DNA of 64,000 nucleotides from Acrasis kona (GCA_026419775.2 JAOPGA020001475.1:1-64000); one strand, 5' to 3'. Numbered from the stretch's first letter, positions 41,223 through 51,555 are shown. Numbers and translations: made by a program. Notes: generated by a model from the letters alone, not told the origin.

Positions 41223-44006
41223 TTATTTATCCTCTGCACCGCTATCGCTACTACTACTGCTATCACCGCTAAAATCCATCTGCTCCGCCGCCTCTTGTTT
41301 CCTCCTCTCCATGCTCTTTCTTCTCTTCTCCGTTATAAATCTCTTTCGTTTGTTCATAACCTCATCAGAATAAAATTGATTCATCACCACCGAACCTTCC
41401 TCTTCATTATCAAACAAGTTTGGTATTTGCTTGGGATCGTTTATTCTCTTCACGTCCTTTGCTTGAATCTGATAAGGGAACAAATCGCCCCACCAACTCT
41501 TTCTACTGAATTTATATCTCTCTCGATCGGCTGCCTTTGATATGATCACTCTGGCACTTGCTGCCTGAGGCATGCACAAGTCTAGAATGGTGTGACCCGA
41601 TTTCTTGAGCGGCCTAGTGATGATTCGAGGCCACGTGTGAGCCTGCTCTGCGAATTGTCTGGTGTGATTCCTCAATTCTCTTCGTAAATCTCTCTCCGCT
41701 CGATCCACGCCCAATTGCCTCAAGCGATCGTCCGTGATGGAATCGTATTCTTTATAGTTGGTGACCAATCCCTTCACGCTATTCTTGCGTAATACCACAA
41801 AGCTATACTTTTCGTCTTCGTAGGGCTGAGTGGTATTTGCTTTCGTGATCTTTTGGAATGGTTCTCTGTTGACTCGTTGTACGAAATGACACCATGACTT
41901 GCCAAATGGACCGCCCGTCGATAACGGACATGGACCATCGTGTGGACAGGGAGCGACCACGGTGGCCTTTTCTCCAATCTTGTCCATTTTCCATGGTTGA
42001 TTCAACAAGATTGATCTCGCGTCTCTAATGTGAGAGAATCCAATGGGCGTTCCTGCCTCCACCAACACCAACACGCCCTTGCAACTATTCCACAGCGCCT
42101 TGACCGCTCTCATTCTCTCCTCGTTGGTGGATAATTCGTTGAGAACGTAACTGGCCACCACTAGGTCGTATTGGGTGGTGGAATGTGAATTTAGGAATCG
42201 ACGATAAGTGATTCCTGTCAAATCCCTCAACAATCGATTGCTCACGTTCATCATGTTGGTGCTCGGTTCCACTGCGGTGAATTGCTTCAACGAATCGGTC
42301 CACGTGTCCTTCGCTGCCCAAATGGTTGTTCCTGGACCACTTCCGAAATCCATCATGGAATGTGGACTCCAATCTGGCATTCTTCTGGAAATTTCGCCAA
42401 AGATTCTTCGAGTGGTCGCGTAGATTGGAGGCAATCGGTGACATGCGTATGCTACTGATTCGTATTCTCCGTAGACGATCGGTGGATCGAATTGTTTGCC
42501 TAACGCTAGCGCTTGCTCTCTGTCCTTCTTTCCGGTGGTCAAGAACGAGTTGTATCCTCCACGTTTCGTTTGGTTGACTAAATTTTTGTAACCACGCAAT
42601 TCCTTGATCAAATCTAATTGTTGATCCATGAGCGATATGTTATTGCTCGCTGATGTTTGCGGCGATTCTAGTGCTGATAGACCTGGTTTATTGCCGAAGC
42701 GAACCTTGTGATCGTAACCTCCTGATCGCAGACGGAATGTGGCCGAAAGTAATTGTGCTGTTTTTCTGATTGAATGTCTTGGATAGTCGCTCACTAATTC
42801 GTCCACGCGATTGGCCAATGTGGGAATGACGTTGATGATCCCTGGTGTCATGATGGACCATTCCTTTTTGGTTCTTGCTAAACGTTGATCGGGTGTCAAG
42901 GAACGGAAGGGTTGGAAAATGTCATCTTGATCGTCGATCTCATTACTTGACTCTTGGTGAGTGAGCGATGAGGATGATGTTAATGTTGGAGGAGTATACT
43001 TGTTGTTTGCCAATCGATGAGGTACCAGGCTGGTTTCGTTCTCTGTTTGCTGTAAAAGTAATTGTTCTTTTTCGTCGAATTGATCCAAGTCATTGTATGC
43101 TTCGTCGTTAATGTCTTCGTCAATGTCATCTGGATTAAAGCTCATGTCTTTTAGTGCTCTTTGTACATCTTCTTCTTCTGTGATGCCAAGATCAGCAAGT
43201 GTCTTCCTTATACCTTCTGGATCATTTTGCATGGCTTGTAATAAGGCAGTATTCATGGTTCTTAAATTTTCTCTTCTTGATCTCTTTAGATTAGCTTGTG
43301 CAACGGATTCACCAGGGACATTGTTTGGATTGAAAGGTTCTGGATTAGGATTAATGTTCTTGACTGAGGATGGAAGTTCCTTATCTGTGAATTTGTCCTT
43401 TTTGGATGGAGGTCTTGATTGAAGAATGACTTGGTTGTCTAACAGGGTCACATAATATCCTTTATTGAACCATCCTTCTGAGAATGATTTTAAATTGGAC
43501 TCTACTTCTTGTTGCTGTGCAGGCGTTAAGCTTAGTACTATTCTCTGGGCACCTGGTATTTGCTTTTGAGGTGGTGTGGTCCATTCTTCAGGAAGGTCGG
43601 TGGATCCTCTTGTGAGCCTATATACTCTGGGTCTTTTATTGTGGACAGGTCGTGAATAGAGTTTTTCAATGCGCTCGTATGTTTCTTGAATGTGTTTATT
43701 AAAGTCAGGGTCGTCAAGTATTTTCACTTCATCTTTTGTGAGTCCCAAACCCTTCAATATTTCCTCTTCCTCCTGTTCATACTCTGTTGGGTCGAAAAAT
43801 TCACTTCTAGATTGTTCTGGTGATTTAATGTTCTTTTCTAATTTGTTGACTGCTTCCATCCTCTCCTTCATTCTCTGGAACCTTTTATCATCGATAATTT
43901 GTTGTTTATTGTCAATCACTTTGAATCCACTCGCATATGATCTATGAATCACCCGCCCGTATGGGTGCGATGTGAATGTCCTCCGTACACTAATCATGGG
44001 TATCAA
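41223..44006 (-). CDS. METTL17: METTL17/Rsm22-like mitochondrial ribosome assembly methyltransferase
   Basis: 927 aa, intronless, with a presequence-like start (MIPMISVRRTFTSHPYGRVI). The C-terminal half matches Rsm22/METTL17: ACHRLPPIYATTRRIFGEIS, motif I DFGSGPGTTIWAA, VASYVLNELST, VLVEAGTPIGF and a Cys-rich segment CPHDGPCPLS ... WCHFVQRVNRE that in this family can hold an Fe-S cluster or zinc. Later, RVIISKAADRERYKFSRKSW fits the end. The family helps assemble the small mitoribosomal subunit. The N-terminal ~450 residues are extra, acidic and rich in charged helices (EDVQRALKDMSFNPDDI), about doubling the usual size. Its ATG lies only 13 nt after the stop of the upstream co-oriented SMYD gene. 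Confidence 0.88.
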   Translation of the reverse strand: MIPMISVRRTFTSHPYGRVIHRSYASGFKVIDNKQQIIDDKRFQRMKERMEAVNKLEKNIKSPEQSRSEFFDPTEYEQEEEEILKGLGLTKDEVKILDDPDFNKHIQETYERIEKLYSRPVHNKRPRVYRLTRGSTDLPEEWTTPPQKQIPGAQRIVLSLTPAQQQEVESNLKSFSEGWFNKGYYVTLLDNQVILQSRPPSKKDKFTDKELPSSVKNINPNPEPFNPNNVPGESVAQANLKRSRRENLRTMNTALLQAMQNDPEGIRKTLADLGITEEEDVQRALKDMSFNPDDIDEDINDEAYNDLDQFDEKEQLLLQQTENETSLVPHRLANNKYTPPTLTSSSSLTHQESSNEIDDQDDIFQPFRSLTPDQRLARTKKEWSIMTPGIINVIPTLANRVDELVSDYPRHSIRKTAQLLSATFRLRSGGYDHKVRFGNKPGLSALESPQTSASNNISLMDQQLDLIKELRGYKNLVNQTKRGGYNSFLTTGKKDREQALALGKQFDPPIVYGEYESVAYACHRLPPIYATTRRIFGEISRRMPDWSPHSMMDFGSGPGTTIWAAKDTWTDSLKQFTAVEPSTNMMNVSNRLLRDLTGITYRRFLNSHSTTQYDLVVASYVLNELSTNEERMRAVKALWNSCKGVLVLVEAGTPIGFSHIRDARSILLNQPWKMDKIGEKATVVAPCPHDGPCPLSTGGPFGKSWCHFVQRVNREPFQKITKANTTQPYEDEKYSFVVLRKNSVKGLVTNYKEYDSITDDRLRQLGVDRAERDLRRELRNHTRQFAEQAHTWPRIITRPLKKSGHTILDLCMPQAASARVIISKAADRERYKFSRKSWWGDLFPYQIQAKDVKRINDPKQIPNLFDNEEEGSVVMNQFYSDEVMNKRKRFITEKRRKSMERRKQEAAEQMDFSGDSSSSSDSGAEDK

Positions 44007-44019
44007 ATTTCACAACTCA

Positions 44020-45474
44020 TTACAATAAATTCTTTGAACTGTTTTCAAAGTGACCATTTGGGTAGACAACTTGAATATGACGCTTTGCTGCATCAAGAGC
44101 AGCATCTGCTTGTTCATCATCATCGTATAGTAATGATAATTGCTTGTAACGCGATGATATTTCAAAGTGGAAAGGAGGTAAAATCTTTTCCAGTATATTA
44201 ATTACTTCATTAAGATATTTGATGCGCTTGTGCTTTGGTTTGGAATCGTTACTACAATAACGAGTCAAGCAACCATACAGAAGATAGTGGCAGCTACTAA
44301 CTTTATTATCATTTAACTTTTCAATTACGTCAACATTTGGATTTTCGCTTAAAAGGCGTTGTATGGACGACTCTATAACATCACCTTTGCTATCTTCGTC
44401 AATTGATTTGCAAGAATGACACTGCCACACCTCCTGCGGCTCTTTGTTTTGGTAAATCTCATCAAACATATCAAATGCATCATTAAAATCATCACAATTC
44501 TCAAAATCAAGATTATCTACCGAACAATGCACTTCTTCTGTTTTATTGATGATAGGAACAACCCAACCAACCTTACAATGACTGCAGGGATAACTTCTGG
44601 GAAACACATCACATTCAGTCTCACTGCAACATCTAAAACACTCACAAATAAAGTACTTTGTTGACAACAATTCGCGTCTTCTGATTTTAGTTGGCTGAGT
44701 AAGGTCTATATAGGATATCGAGATCTTCTCGTTTTTAAGAATTGGTGCCACTGACCTAACATAGATTTTATTACAAATAGTCACAAAGCAACAATTAGGT
44801 CTGCAGTCATGAGACAATAGAGATACAATAGGAAATAATCCTGTACCAGAATCACAAGAAAAGCCGCTTGCACAAAGACCATGTGCATTCACTAAGATAA
44901 CACAAAAAATGTTTAAAATTGTTTGAAAAGATATCTTCGAATTCGGTATGCGATCAGCAAGTGTCGACTCTATGAGTGAAGAAGCTTTTTTGAATAAAAA
45001 TAATACTTGTGGATCAATGTCTTCTTCGTGTGTTTGAAGTGATTGTACTAAATCGCATCTAGTATGAGTAGATAATAGTCCTAATTGAACGTCAACCATG
45101 TCTGGACCAAGTAATTCCTCATGAGGCTTGTTAATAAATCGCAGGCATATCCTAAAAACAATCAACACCAAACCAAAGTCAATCATCAAATCAGAAGAGA
45201 TTAACTTCAACTCACTTATGAGAGCACATTCCATACTATGATCGTGGGTTTGCTTGCACAGCGTCGAACAGAATAAGTATCCACAATTGATGCAGCTATC
45301 CACTACTTTAAACAATCTCGCTTGGCAAGAAAAACAACAATCCAACATATTTTCCTCATGACTGGAGCAAGAATAAGCCTGTTCCACCAACACATTAGTT
45401 CCAGGTGTCATGATATCCTCACTGGCCACCAAATACCTTCCATAACTCTCATCACAGTCAACTCTAATCTTCAT
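44020..45474 (-). CDS. SMYD-type SET-MYND lysine methyltransferase
   Basis: 484 aa, intronless. It has the split-SET arrangement of SMYD proteins: an N-terminal SET strand (GRYLVASEDIMTPGTNVLVE), a MYND finger (CCFSCQ, CINCGYLFCSTLC, H..EC), a helical I-SET region and the core SET motifs LLSHDCRPNCCFV (NHSCxPN type, with N replaced by S) and ISISYIDLTQPTKIRRREL. A post-SET Cys cluster (YFICECFRC, YPCSHC) follows. SMYD enzymes methylate histones or cytoplasmic proteins. The first residue of the NHS motif is Ser, so activity is not certain. It is co-oriented with MECR upstream (87 nt) and METTL17 downstream (13 nt). Confidence 0.85.
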   Translation of the reverse strand: MKIRVDCDESYGRYLVASEDIMTPGTNVLVEQAYSCSSHEENMLDCCFSCQARLFKVVDSCINCGYLFCSTLCKQTHDHSMECALISELKLISSDLMIDFGLVLIVFRICLRFINKPHEELLGPDMVDVQLGLLSTHTRCDLVQSLQTHEEDIDPQVLFLFKKASSLIESTLADRIPNSKISFQTILNIFCVILVNAHGLCASGFSCDSGTGLFPIVSLLSHDCRPNCCFVTICNKIYVRSVAPILKNEKISISYIDLTQPTKIRRRELLSTKYFICECFRCCSETECDVFPRSYPCSHCKVGWVVPIINKTEEVHCSVDNLDFENCDDFNDAFDMFDEIYQNKEPQEVWQCHSCKSIDEDSKGDVIESSIQRLLSENPNVDVIEKLNDNKVSSCHYLLYGCLTRYCSNDSKPKHKRIKYLNEVINILEKILPPFHFEISSRYKQLSLLYDDDEQADAALDAAKRHIQVVYPNGHFENSSKNLL

Positions 45475-45561
45475 TTACAAATACAACAACAACTATTCAA
45501 GAACATGAACATTTATTACGCATTGTGTTACTTACAAACCCCATCAACTAATCAAACAAAT

Positions 45562-46690
45562 TTAAAACTTTAAAACCACCTTCTTTTCTCTAAAAGGTTC
45601 CTCGATGGTTGGCAACACGTATGGTAGTTCAGAGAATCTTTCATTCTTGATCAACATGACCAACTTTTTGTCTCTAAACATGTTGCTCAATTCGTGCAAT
45701 AGTTTTTTCCTCTCTTCGACATTGGCCTTCTCGCTCCATTTGGTCAACCAGAATCCACGTGCTGTAATGTTGTTGAAGATGAATGGTGAAGTTGGCAATG
45801 TGATGGGTTGTCTGCTCATGCCGCCGTATGTTACGAATTGTGCGTCCTCACCCAAAAAGCGTGCGACTGCTCTTCCTCCTTCTCCACCGGTTGCGTTCAA
45901 TCCCAACTTGGCCTTTGGTAGATCGCTCACTAGCTCTCTCATGTTTGCGCTTGATGCATATTGATCTGTGACAACAATGGTTCCGCCCAATTCCTTCAAC
46001 CTCTCAATAGCAGTGTCTTGGTCTGGTCTTGGTGAGCGTAAAATGTTAATGGTCCTGATGCCTCTCTGTTTGGCCAACTGGATGACGCACAAACCAACAG
46101 CACTGTTTGGAGCGTTTTGGACGACGACATCACCCTCCTTCAAATCTGCAAAGTCGTTTAATAGGCGGTAAGCAGTCATTGGGTTGACTGATAAAACGGA
46201 TGAGAATTCTACTGGAATATCATCGGGGACTTGGATTAAATCGCTCTCTGAAGCAACAGCGTATGTTCTCCACGTTCCGAAACCTGATTTAGCGGGGATG
46301 ACTCTTTGGTTTACCTTCAAGTTGGTTACTGCAGATCCAACTTCTTCAATTACACCAACTCCCTCATTTCCACCAACTGCGGGGAAAGACTCTGCTTTCT
46401 TACCGTAGTTTCCTTGTATCATGTTAAGGTCGGCAGGGTTTACAGGGGCAGCCAACATTTTAACAAGAACTTGGTTTGGTTGTAGGTCAGAAAGTTGTAC
46501 TGTTTCCATTCTATTGTTGTAAATTTATTATGATTCCATACTCACGACTTACTTACTTGAGAACATCTCGAACATTTCCGTATTGTTTATATTGGGCAAC
46601 AAGGGATTCTTTTGCGTACCCACGGTTAGTTACATGGAACATCTTGGTACCATTATTAAGCAGGGATTTTGCGATTTGACTGTGTTTCAT
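45562..46690 (-). CDS. MECR: Mitochondrial trans-2-enoyl-ACP/CoA reductase
   Basis: Exons 46690-46557 and 45562-46510, with a 46-nt intron, give 360 aa. The first exon starts MKHSQIAKSLLNNGTKMFHV, a mitochondrial-type leader. It is a medium-chain dehydrogenase/reductase of the ETR1/MECR type: LAAPVNPADLNMIQGNYG holds the catalytic Tyr, GGNEGVGVIEEVGS and GTWRTYAVA follow, and the NADPH site is in QNAPNSAVGLCVIQLAKQRG. No zinc-binding cysteines are present, as expected. It catalyses the last step of mitochondrial type II fatty-acid synthesis, the route to lipoate, which would serve the E2 encoded at 20785. Confidence 0.93.
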
Positions 46691-46771
46691 CTTGTCTGTC
46701 GTTTAATCAACCCTATTGTGAATTTTTGGATGGTCAACGATTGGATGTAATTTTTGTAACAGTTAATTTAT

Positions 46772-47701
46772 TTATAATTTCTTTTCAAACTCTTCATCGT
46801 AATCCTCATCATCGGAATCCGCACTCTCGAATTCATCTTGGTCTCTGTAACTGAATTTTTCTCCTCTGTCAATTCTCTCCTGTACGCTCTTGTCAAAGTA
46901 AACCTTGTTGGTGACCACACCTTTGGCAATCCTAATGTTCTGCAATTTTTGTGTGACTTCGAAGGGTGCGTCACGGTTAACAGTGAATCTTGGATGCAAT
47001 TGTTCCATGGTCTCTCCTCCTAACCGAACAGCGGATTGTTTAATGCTTTCCTCCAGGTTTGCGTTTACGAAGCCCCAGTCAATTGAGTCCCAAAATCTCT
47101 CGAGATACTTTTGTCTGTTGTTTTGATAATCCAAATAGTATGCGTGCTCCCACAAATCACATGCCATCAATGGTATGCAATCATCTGTGAGTGGGTTCTC
47201 AGAGTTTGAATAAGTTCTGAACTCGAGATAATCGTGCTGGAACAACACGAGCCAGATCCAACCGCTACCAAAGTGTGAGGTTGCTTTGCTCATAAATTCT
47301 TTTTTTAACACATCGTAACTTCTCAGGTCGTTGTTTAGGTAGTTTTTAAGTGTTCCGTAAGGTTTGTGTGGATTTGGAGAAATGCTCTTCCAATAAAAGC
47401 AGTGGTTGAAATGTTCATTTGCATAATAGTGAATTGCAGCTGATACGTCGCTAAGCTCAGTTTCTTTAATGACTTGATCGATGGGTTGTCCTTGAAATCT
47501 TGTGCCCTCTATAAGTCTGTTTAGTTTTTCCAAGATGACGCGGTGGTGTTTGTTGTAGTGATAATCAAGAAGTCTTGGTGTTAAAAGTTTCGCGCATCCT
47601 TTTTCAATGGGATACCCTAATACTGGCATACCATATAGAGTTCGCTTCGTGTTAGTCAGCAAAGAGATGTGTGGTAGACTCCATGTTGTTCTCTTGAGCA
47701 T
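46772..47701 (-). CDS. Fe/Mn superoxide dismutase-fold mitochondrial protein
   Basis: Starting at MLKRTTWSLPHISLLTNTKR (47701) gives 309 aa with a presequence; an ATG 20 codons upstream is possible but unhelpful. SOD landmarks are LLDYHYNKHHRVI (first metal His), HFNHCFYWKSISP (second His), GSGWIWLV, and DLWEHAYYLDY with the Asp and third His ligands. All four ligands are therefore present. About 90 extra C-terminal residues (LHPRFTVNRDAPFEVTQKL ... acidic end EFESADSDDEDYDEEF) are not found in enzymes. SOD-fold proteins also occur as mitoribosomal subunits mS42/mS43, so this is either an extended Fe-SOD or such a subunit. Confidence 0.75.
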   Translation of the reverse strand: MLKRTTWSLPHISLLTNTKRTLYGMPVLGYPIEKGCAKLLTPRLLDYHYNKHHRVILEKLNRLIEGTRFQGQPIDQVIKETELSDVSAAIHYYANEHFNHCFYWKSISPNPHKPYGTLKNYLNNDLRSYDVLKKEFMSKATSHFGSGWIWLVLFQHDYLEFRTYSNSENPLTDDCIPLMACDLWEHAYYLDYQNNRQKYLERFWDSIDWGFVNANLEESIKQSAVRLGGETMEQLHPRFTVNRDAPFEVTQKLQNIRIAKGVVTNKVYFDKSVQERIDRGEKFSYRDQDEFESADSDDEDYDEEFEKKL

Positions 47702-48544
47702 TTTTGTGTGAGGTTGATCAGGATTACAACCCCCAACAAAACATCCTATTATGAAGTGCAAGTATATCCCATATACTAAATTTCACATTGAATTGTAGTT
47801 TATTATTCGTGCCGGATTTATCATACCAAAACATCTTGTACTTAGAAAGCAAATACAGTTGTTAAATCTGTCAGAATGTATTCTGAAGATTTCCAATACA
47901 TAGAAACAGAAGAATATCATACTTCCTGTGGTATTTGAATAGAAGTCGCCGTTACCAATCGCACTTATCACATTGAAGGGGAAGTAAACACCAGTGGCGT
48001 CCCAACTATTTTGGTAGGCATTAATCAATAAAAAGGAAATAGGCGACTCTAGACAAGAGGGTTAGTTCTAATGGAGGAGCAACGATAGGAAGTGATTTTG
48101 CTTCCAAATCGCGATGCACGAAGAAGCAATGCAGTGTTGCATCAACAACAATAAAGGGCTCTGGTTCTTGTAGAATTTATGAAGTGAGAGGAGTGGTGGC
48201 GATGAGATTACTTCAAGAGCAGAAGCAAAGGCGGGACTCTTAAAGTGAGACTCATTGAAGTTGCATCTACGTACGCGTCTTGAAATAACTGGACGAGATA
48301 AGCTTCGGATGCTTCTTTAACGACCTATTGCATCATTGGTCCAGCGTTTAAATGGTAGGAGATGAGAGATACAAAATCATCACATTTTCGCAACAACACA
48401 AAATCAGCACCTGTCAAGATAGATTGTATTCTTTTACCACAGAAAACACCATCTGTATTGATCAACAATCACAAGTTTTCGTAAGAATAAGACTGGGGAC
48501 AAACTGGGGTCGAAAGAACTAACATCCTGTAGATTGAAATTTTA
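47702..48544. other. 843-bp stretch with a possible gene remnant
   Basis: On the minus strand, 48028-47783 holds a protein-like fragment (NAYQNSWDATGVYFPFNVIS) ending at a donor-like GTATGA, with an acceptor (CTGACAG) after which a short exon would read LTTVFAF and stop. No start or upstream exon could be found. 48050-48500 shows no coherent frame on either strand. It may be a decayed gene, a noncoding RNA region or an intergenic spacer. Confidence 0.3.
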
Positions 48545-49537
48545 TTAGTACTCACCAGGCAGGTTTTCTTGCTTGTCCAAGTTGTCGTTCTCTGCGTATA
48601 AATGCTTTGTGACGGGCCACTTTTCTGGAATCTTCTTCTGTTTGTTCTTTACAAAAAAACAAGTAGCATTGCATTCATCCAAGTAAGTCACTGTGACCTC
48701 AACAAACTGCTTCTTCTTCCACCAGTTCTGTAAAAGCATCCATGTTTCGTTTCCCTCCACGCGTGCACCAATCAACGCCATGGCGTGTCGCCCAATCTCC
48801 TCCCCTTCCGGTTTACCATCATAAGACAAGTCATCCCTTTGATAAAAATCTGGGTACACTGCGAAATTGCTCAAGAGTCCAACCCCATATTTTTTCAAAT
48901 TTTCATCCCAATTTCCACTACTGGTTAGCAACGATTTAGGCTCCAGAATACTTTTTAGCATTTTTGAACTATCCCCACCTTCGTCTGAAAAAATGTGTTT
49001 GCAAAGGTCGTCCCTACCAAAGCTTGTCCTAATCATTTTCAACATGTCGATCATGCCACACTCCGGGTCCGTCAGTGCGACCAAGTTATGCTGAACGATT
49101 TCTGGAGCCTGAATGTAGCACAAGCCGGACTTTTGGCATCTCTGCATGACTTTTATTTGATGTTCCTTATGGAAAATGTAACTGCCTTGCTCTTTCCATT
49201 TTGGACGTGCCTCGATAAAAGCATCAAGCGACATTACTCCTTCGGGCAAAGTATCGCTGGTTTCATCTCCTTCTCCTTTTAATATCGTGTCTAAACGCCT
49301 TCGACATTGTTGCCAATGGTCGTTGGGTTGATTAACCAGAAATTCATATCTTGTTCCATGTATCCAATTGTTGTTAACATCAACCGCCTCTCGGTTGTTT
49401 GGGATGTCTTTTGCGACCAAGAACGCTATCATGACGGAATTGTCTCTAAAACCGTTTGCCGTTGCATAGTTAAATCCTTTGTTACACTGCTCAATAGAAC
49501 ATGCCCACTCCCTGGAATAACGTTCTTCTCGTCTCAT
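48545..49537 (-). CDS. Divergent papain-like cysteine peptidase (candidate)
   Basis: 330 aa, intronless. The order of Cys-His-Asn motifs fits a papain fold: QKSGLCYIQAPEIVQHNLV (Cys ~140 at a helix start, cf. the papain Gln-Cys helix), GRHAMALIGARVEG (His ~251) and WMLLQNWW (Asn ~271, cf. the NSWG motif). The spacing of 111 and 20 residues is close to the papain pattern. There is no signal peptide and no typical propeptide, and residues 1-130 are charged and unrecognised. If active it would be cytosolic. The start is the first ATG of the frame; an upstream exon is possible. The family call is inference from spacing. Confidence 0.5.
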   Translation of the reverse strand: MRREERYSREWACSIEQCNKGFNYATANGFRDNSVMIAFLVAKDIPNNREAVDVNNNWIHGTRYEFLVNQPNDHWQQCRRRLDTILKGEGDETSDTLPEGVMSLDAFIEARPKWKEQGSYIFHKEHQIKVMQRCQKSGLCYIQAPEIVQHNLVALTDPECGMIDMLKMIRTSFGRDDLCKHIFSDEGGDSSKMLKSILEPKSLLTSSGNWDENLKKYGVGLLSNFAVYPDFYQRDDLSYDGKPEGEEIGRHAMALIGARVEGNETWMLLQNWWKKKQFVEVTVTYLDECNATCFFVKNKQKKIPEKWPVTKHLYAENDNLDKQENLPGEY

Positions 49538-49960
49538 TTGCTCCTCGAAAACATTTAAGTAACAACATTAGAGCAAAAATAAAATGAGGGCTTACAATTT
49601 GAAGTTTTACAACGTAAACGAAGGTTTTTGGAAGGGTGAATAAAGACAAGATTTTCGTATGACATCGTGTAAATTAGATACTAGTTTTTTTGACTACCAT
49701 CGAGCCTCACCACCAAATTCAGACACATTACAACAATTCTGGAAGAAGGATGTTTATACAACTGGGGATGGCCTATTTTGTTAGAAATGAGAGTAACAAA
49801 ATACTCTTTTCCCTTGTTATGTAACATTCTTGGGACATTTCAATGCTAAATATGTTCATGGCATAGAAAATCGATTATAACAAGGACAATAAATCTTTAT
49901 TAATTAATTTTATTGCACCGCAATCATTCATGCTGATATTATCTCTTGTAACTTGTTCCC
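49538..49960. other. Intergenic, 423 bp, no gene seen
   Basis: Between the papain-like gene start and the stop of the CDC6/ORC1-like gene. It is AT-rich with several AATAAA-like words on both strands and short broken frames only. Confidence 0.45.
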
Positions 49961-51555
49961 TCACAGTGTGTCTAATATATTATTAAAGAATATTGTGTTG
50001 TCATCCTTCATTGCAAATTTCAAATCTCCAACACTAACCAGTATTGCAATAGGTTTGCACATGTCAATTCTACCATTCTTCGTTGTAAATTTCAACATGC
50101 CCTGACTTCCTAGTGCTACACAGTTATTGGCGATCATCTCATGCGACAAGTCAGTCTTGACACGATGCTCTTCTGCCAAGCTCCTTAAACAAGATACCAT
50201 GTCTCCTAAAGAACAGGAAGAGTTGTGTTGTTTTAGACGCACACCAGCACATAATAAAAGCTTCTGTTGAAGAGGTAGCCTTTTTATTGTTTCTACCATT
50301 ACACTATTGGTGAAATAGGATTGATAAACTTTATTAACCAAAGACAAGCCTATTGCTTCTTCTCTGTCACACATTTCAACACATTTCCTTGCCATTAAGA
50401 ATGCATTTCGTAAACCGCCCTCCAAAGAAGATTTTATAGAAACCATTTTTAATGCAGGTTCATTAAATAAAACATATTGCGTTCCTGTTACAGATTCTCG
50501 GAAAAAGTTATTTAAAAACAATAAAACGATTCTTACCTATTCTCTCCCGCAGTATCCGTTCGATTGCATTTTTATTATATGCATCAAACAACAAGTGATG
50601 CTTAAACTTATCTGCCTCCGCTAATTGATTTGTGATACCGATTAGCACAAGTTTGGTGGATGAGGTCCAATGCAAAAGTCGAAGTCTATCATCAACAGAA
50701 ATACATTCAACTTCATCAAGAACTAACACTTTTTTGCTCCTCTTGAAAACTTCATTCAAATTATCAATTACATCGCAATCAGTCACGCCATAACGATATT
50801 GACATTCTACCACTAGTTGGATGCTTTTGTACAGGTCGGAAGAGTTATAAATGGACATGCAGTTGATATATAACCCATGATTACGACCAACATCAGATAG
50901 GATGTGTTTTGAAACCAAGGTCTTTCCAGTCCCTGGTAGACCAGAAATCAGAATACTGGTTCCCACATCATGGCATCCGTTAATGATATTATTTATATCA
51001 TTTATTTGTGTGGCTCTGCCAAATAATTTACATTCCGTTTGTTCTATAACATTTGATAATGCTCTTTTTATTTTGTTCTTCTTGTCGGACCAAGAAAGCT
51101 CTTGGAACTCATTTGATTTACGATCAAACATGTCATCTTGAATCTTCAATTCAGAAGGTTCTATTGTCTGTGATGTGTCACTGTAGTTTGAAGTCTCGTT
51201 AAAACTTCCGTATGAAAAATCGTCCTCAGTGTGTGATGCACTGTCATGATCTATAGTAATGTGTCGGTAGTTTCGTATGGCTTTGCTCAGAAGATTTTCG
51301 ATTTCACTTTCAAAAGTTTTGTCTAAATAGTCGTCTCGATTGTCGTTTAAAGTCGGGTTATACCGATAGTTTTGCGTTATATTATTGAGAAGTTCTTGTA
51401 TACTGTGTTCAAAGCTGCTGTCTGTACTGAGTGCTTTGGGAGGCTCCGAGTTAATTAATGGTGAAAATTCAGACTCGGTTTCTGACCATTAGTAATACGC
51501 TAAATATATGATTACCTCCCAGTGCTTTCGCTTGACTTCGGGTTATCCTAAACAT
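49961..51555 (-). CDS. CDC6/ORC1-like AAA+ replication initiator
   Basis: Exons 51555-51516, 51481-50537 and 50496-49961, with introns of 34 and 40 nt, give 506 aa. The N-terminus MFRITRSQAKALG and a Ser/Asp-rich region precede LFGRATQINDINNII, Walker A GLPGTGKT (~193), Walker B VLVLDEVE and sensor 1 LVLIGITN. After the second splice come SLEGGLRNAFLMARKCVE (sensor 2 region) and a winged-helix part (LPLQQKLLLCAGVRLKQHN). CDC6 loads MCM helicase at origins with ORC. The size and lack of a BAH domain fit CDC6 or the merged Orc1/Cdc6 type of some protists. Walker B ends in Glu-Val-Glu rather than Glu-Val-Asp. Confidence 0.85.

Noticed and set aside
41133-41540. 135-aa plus-strand frame
   Set aside because: Antisense to the METTL17-like C-terminus; Leu/His/Ile-rich as expected for the reverse of a charged coding region.
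48050-48500. Possible extra tRNA or structured RNA
   Set aside because: No cloverleaf, long stem or box motif could be drawn by eye.
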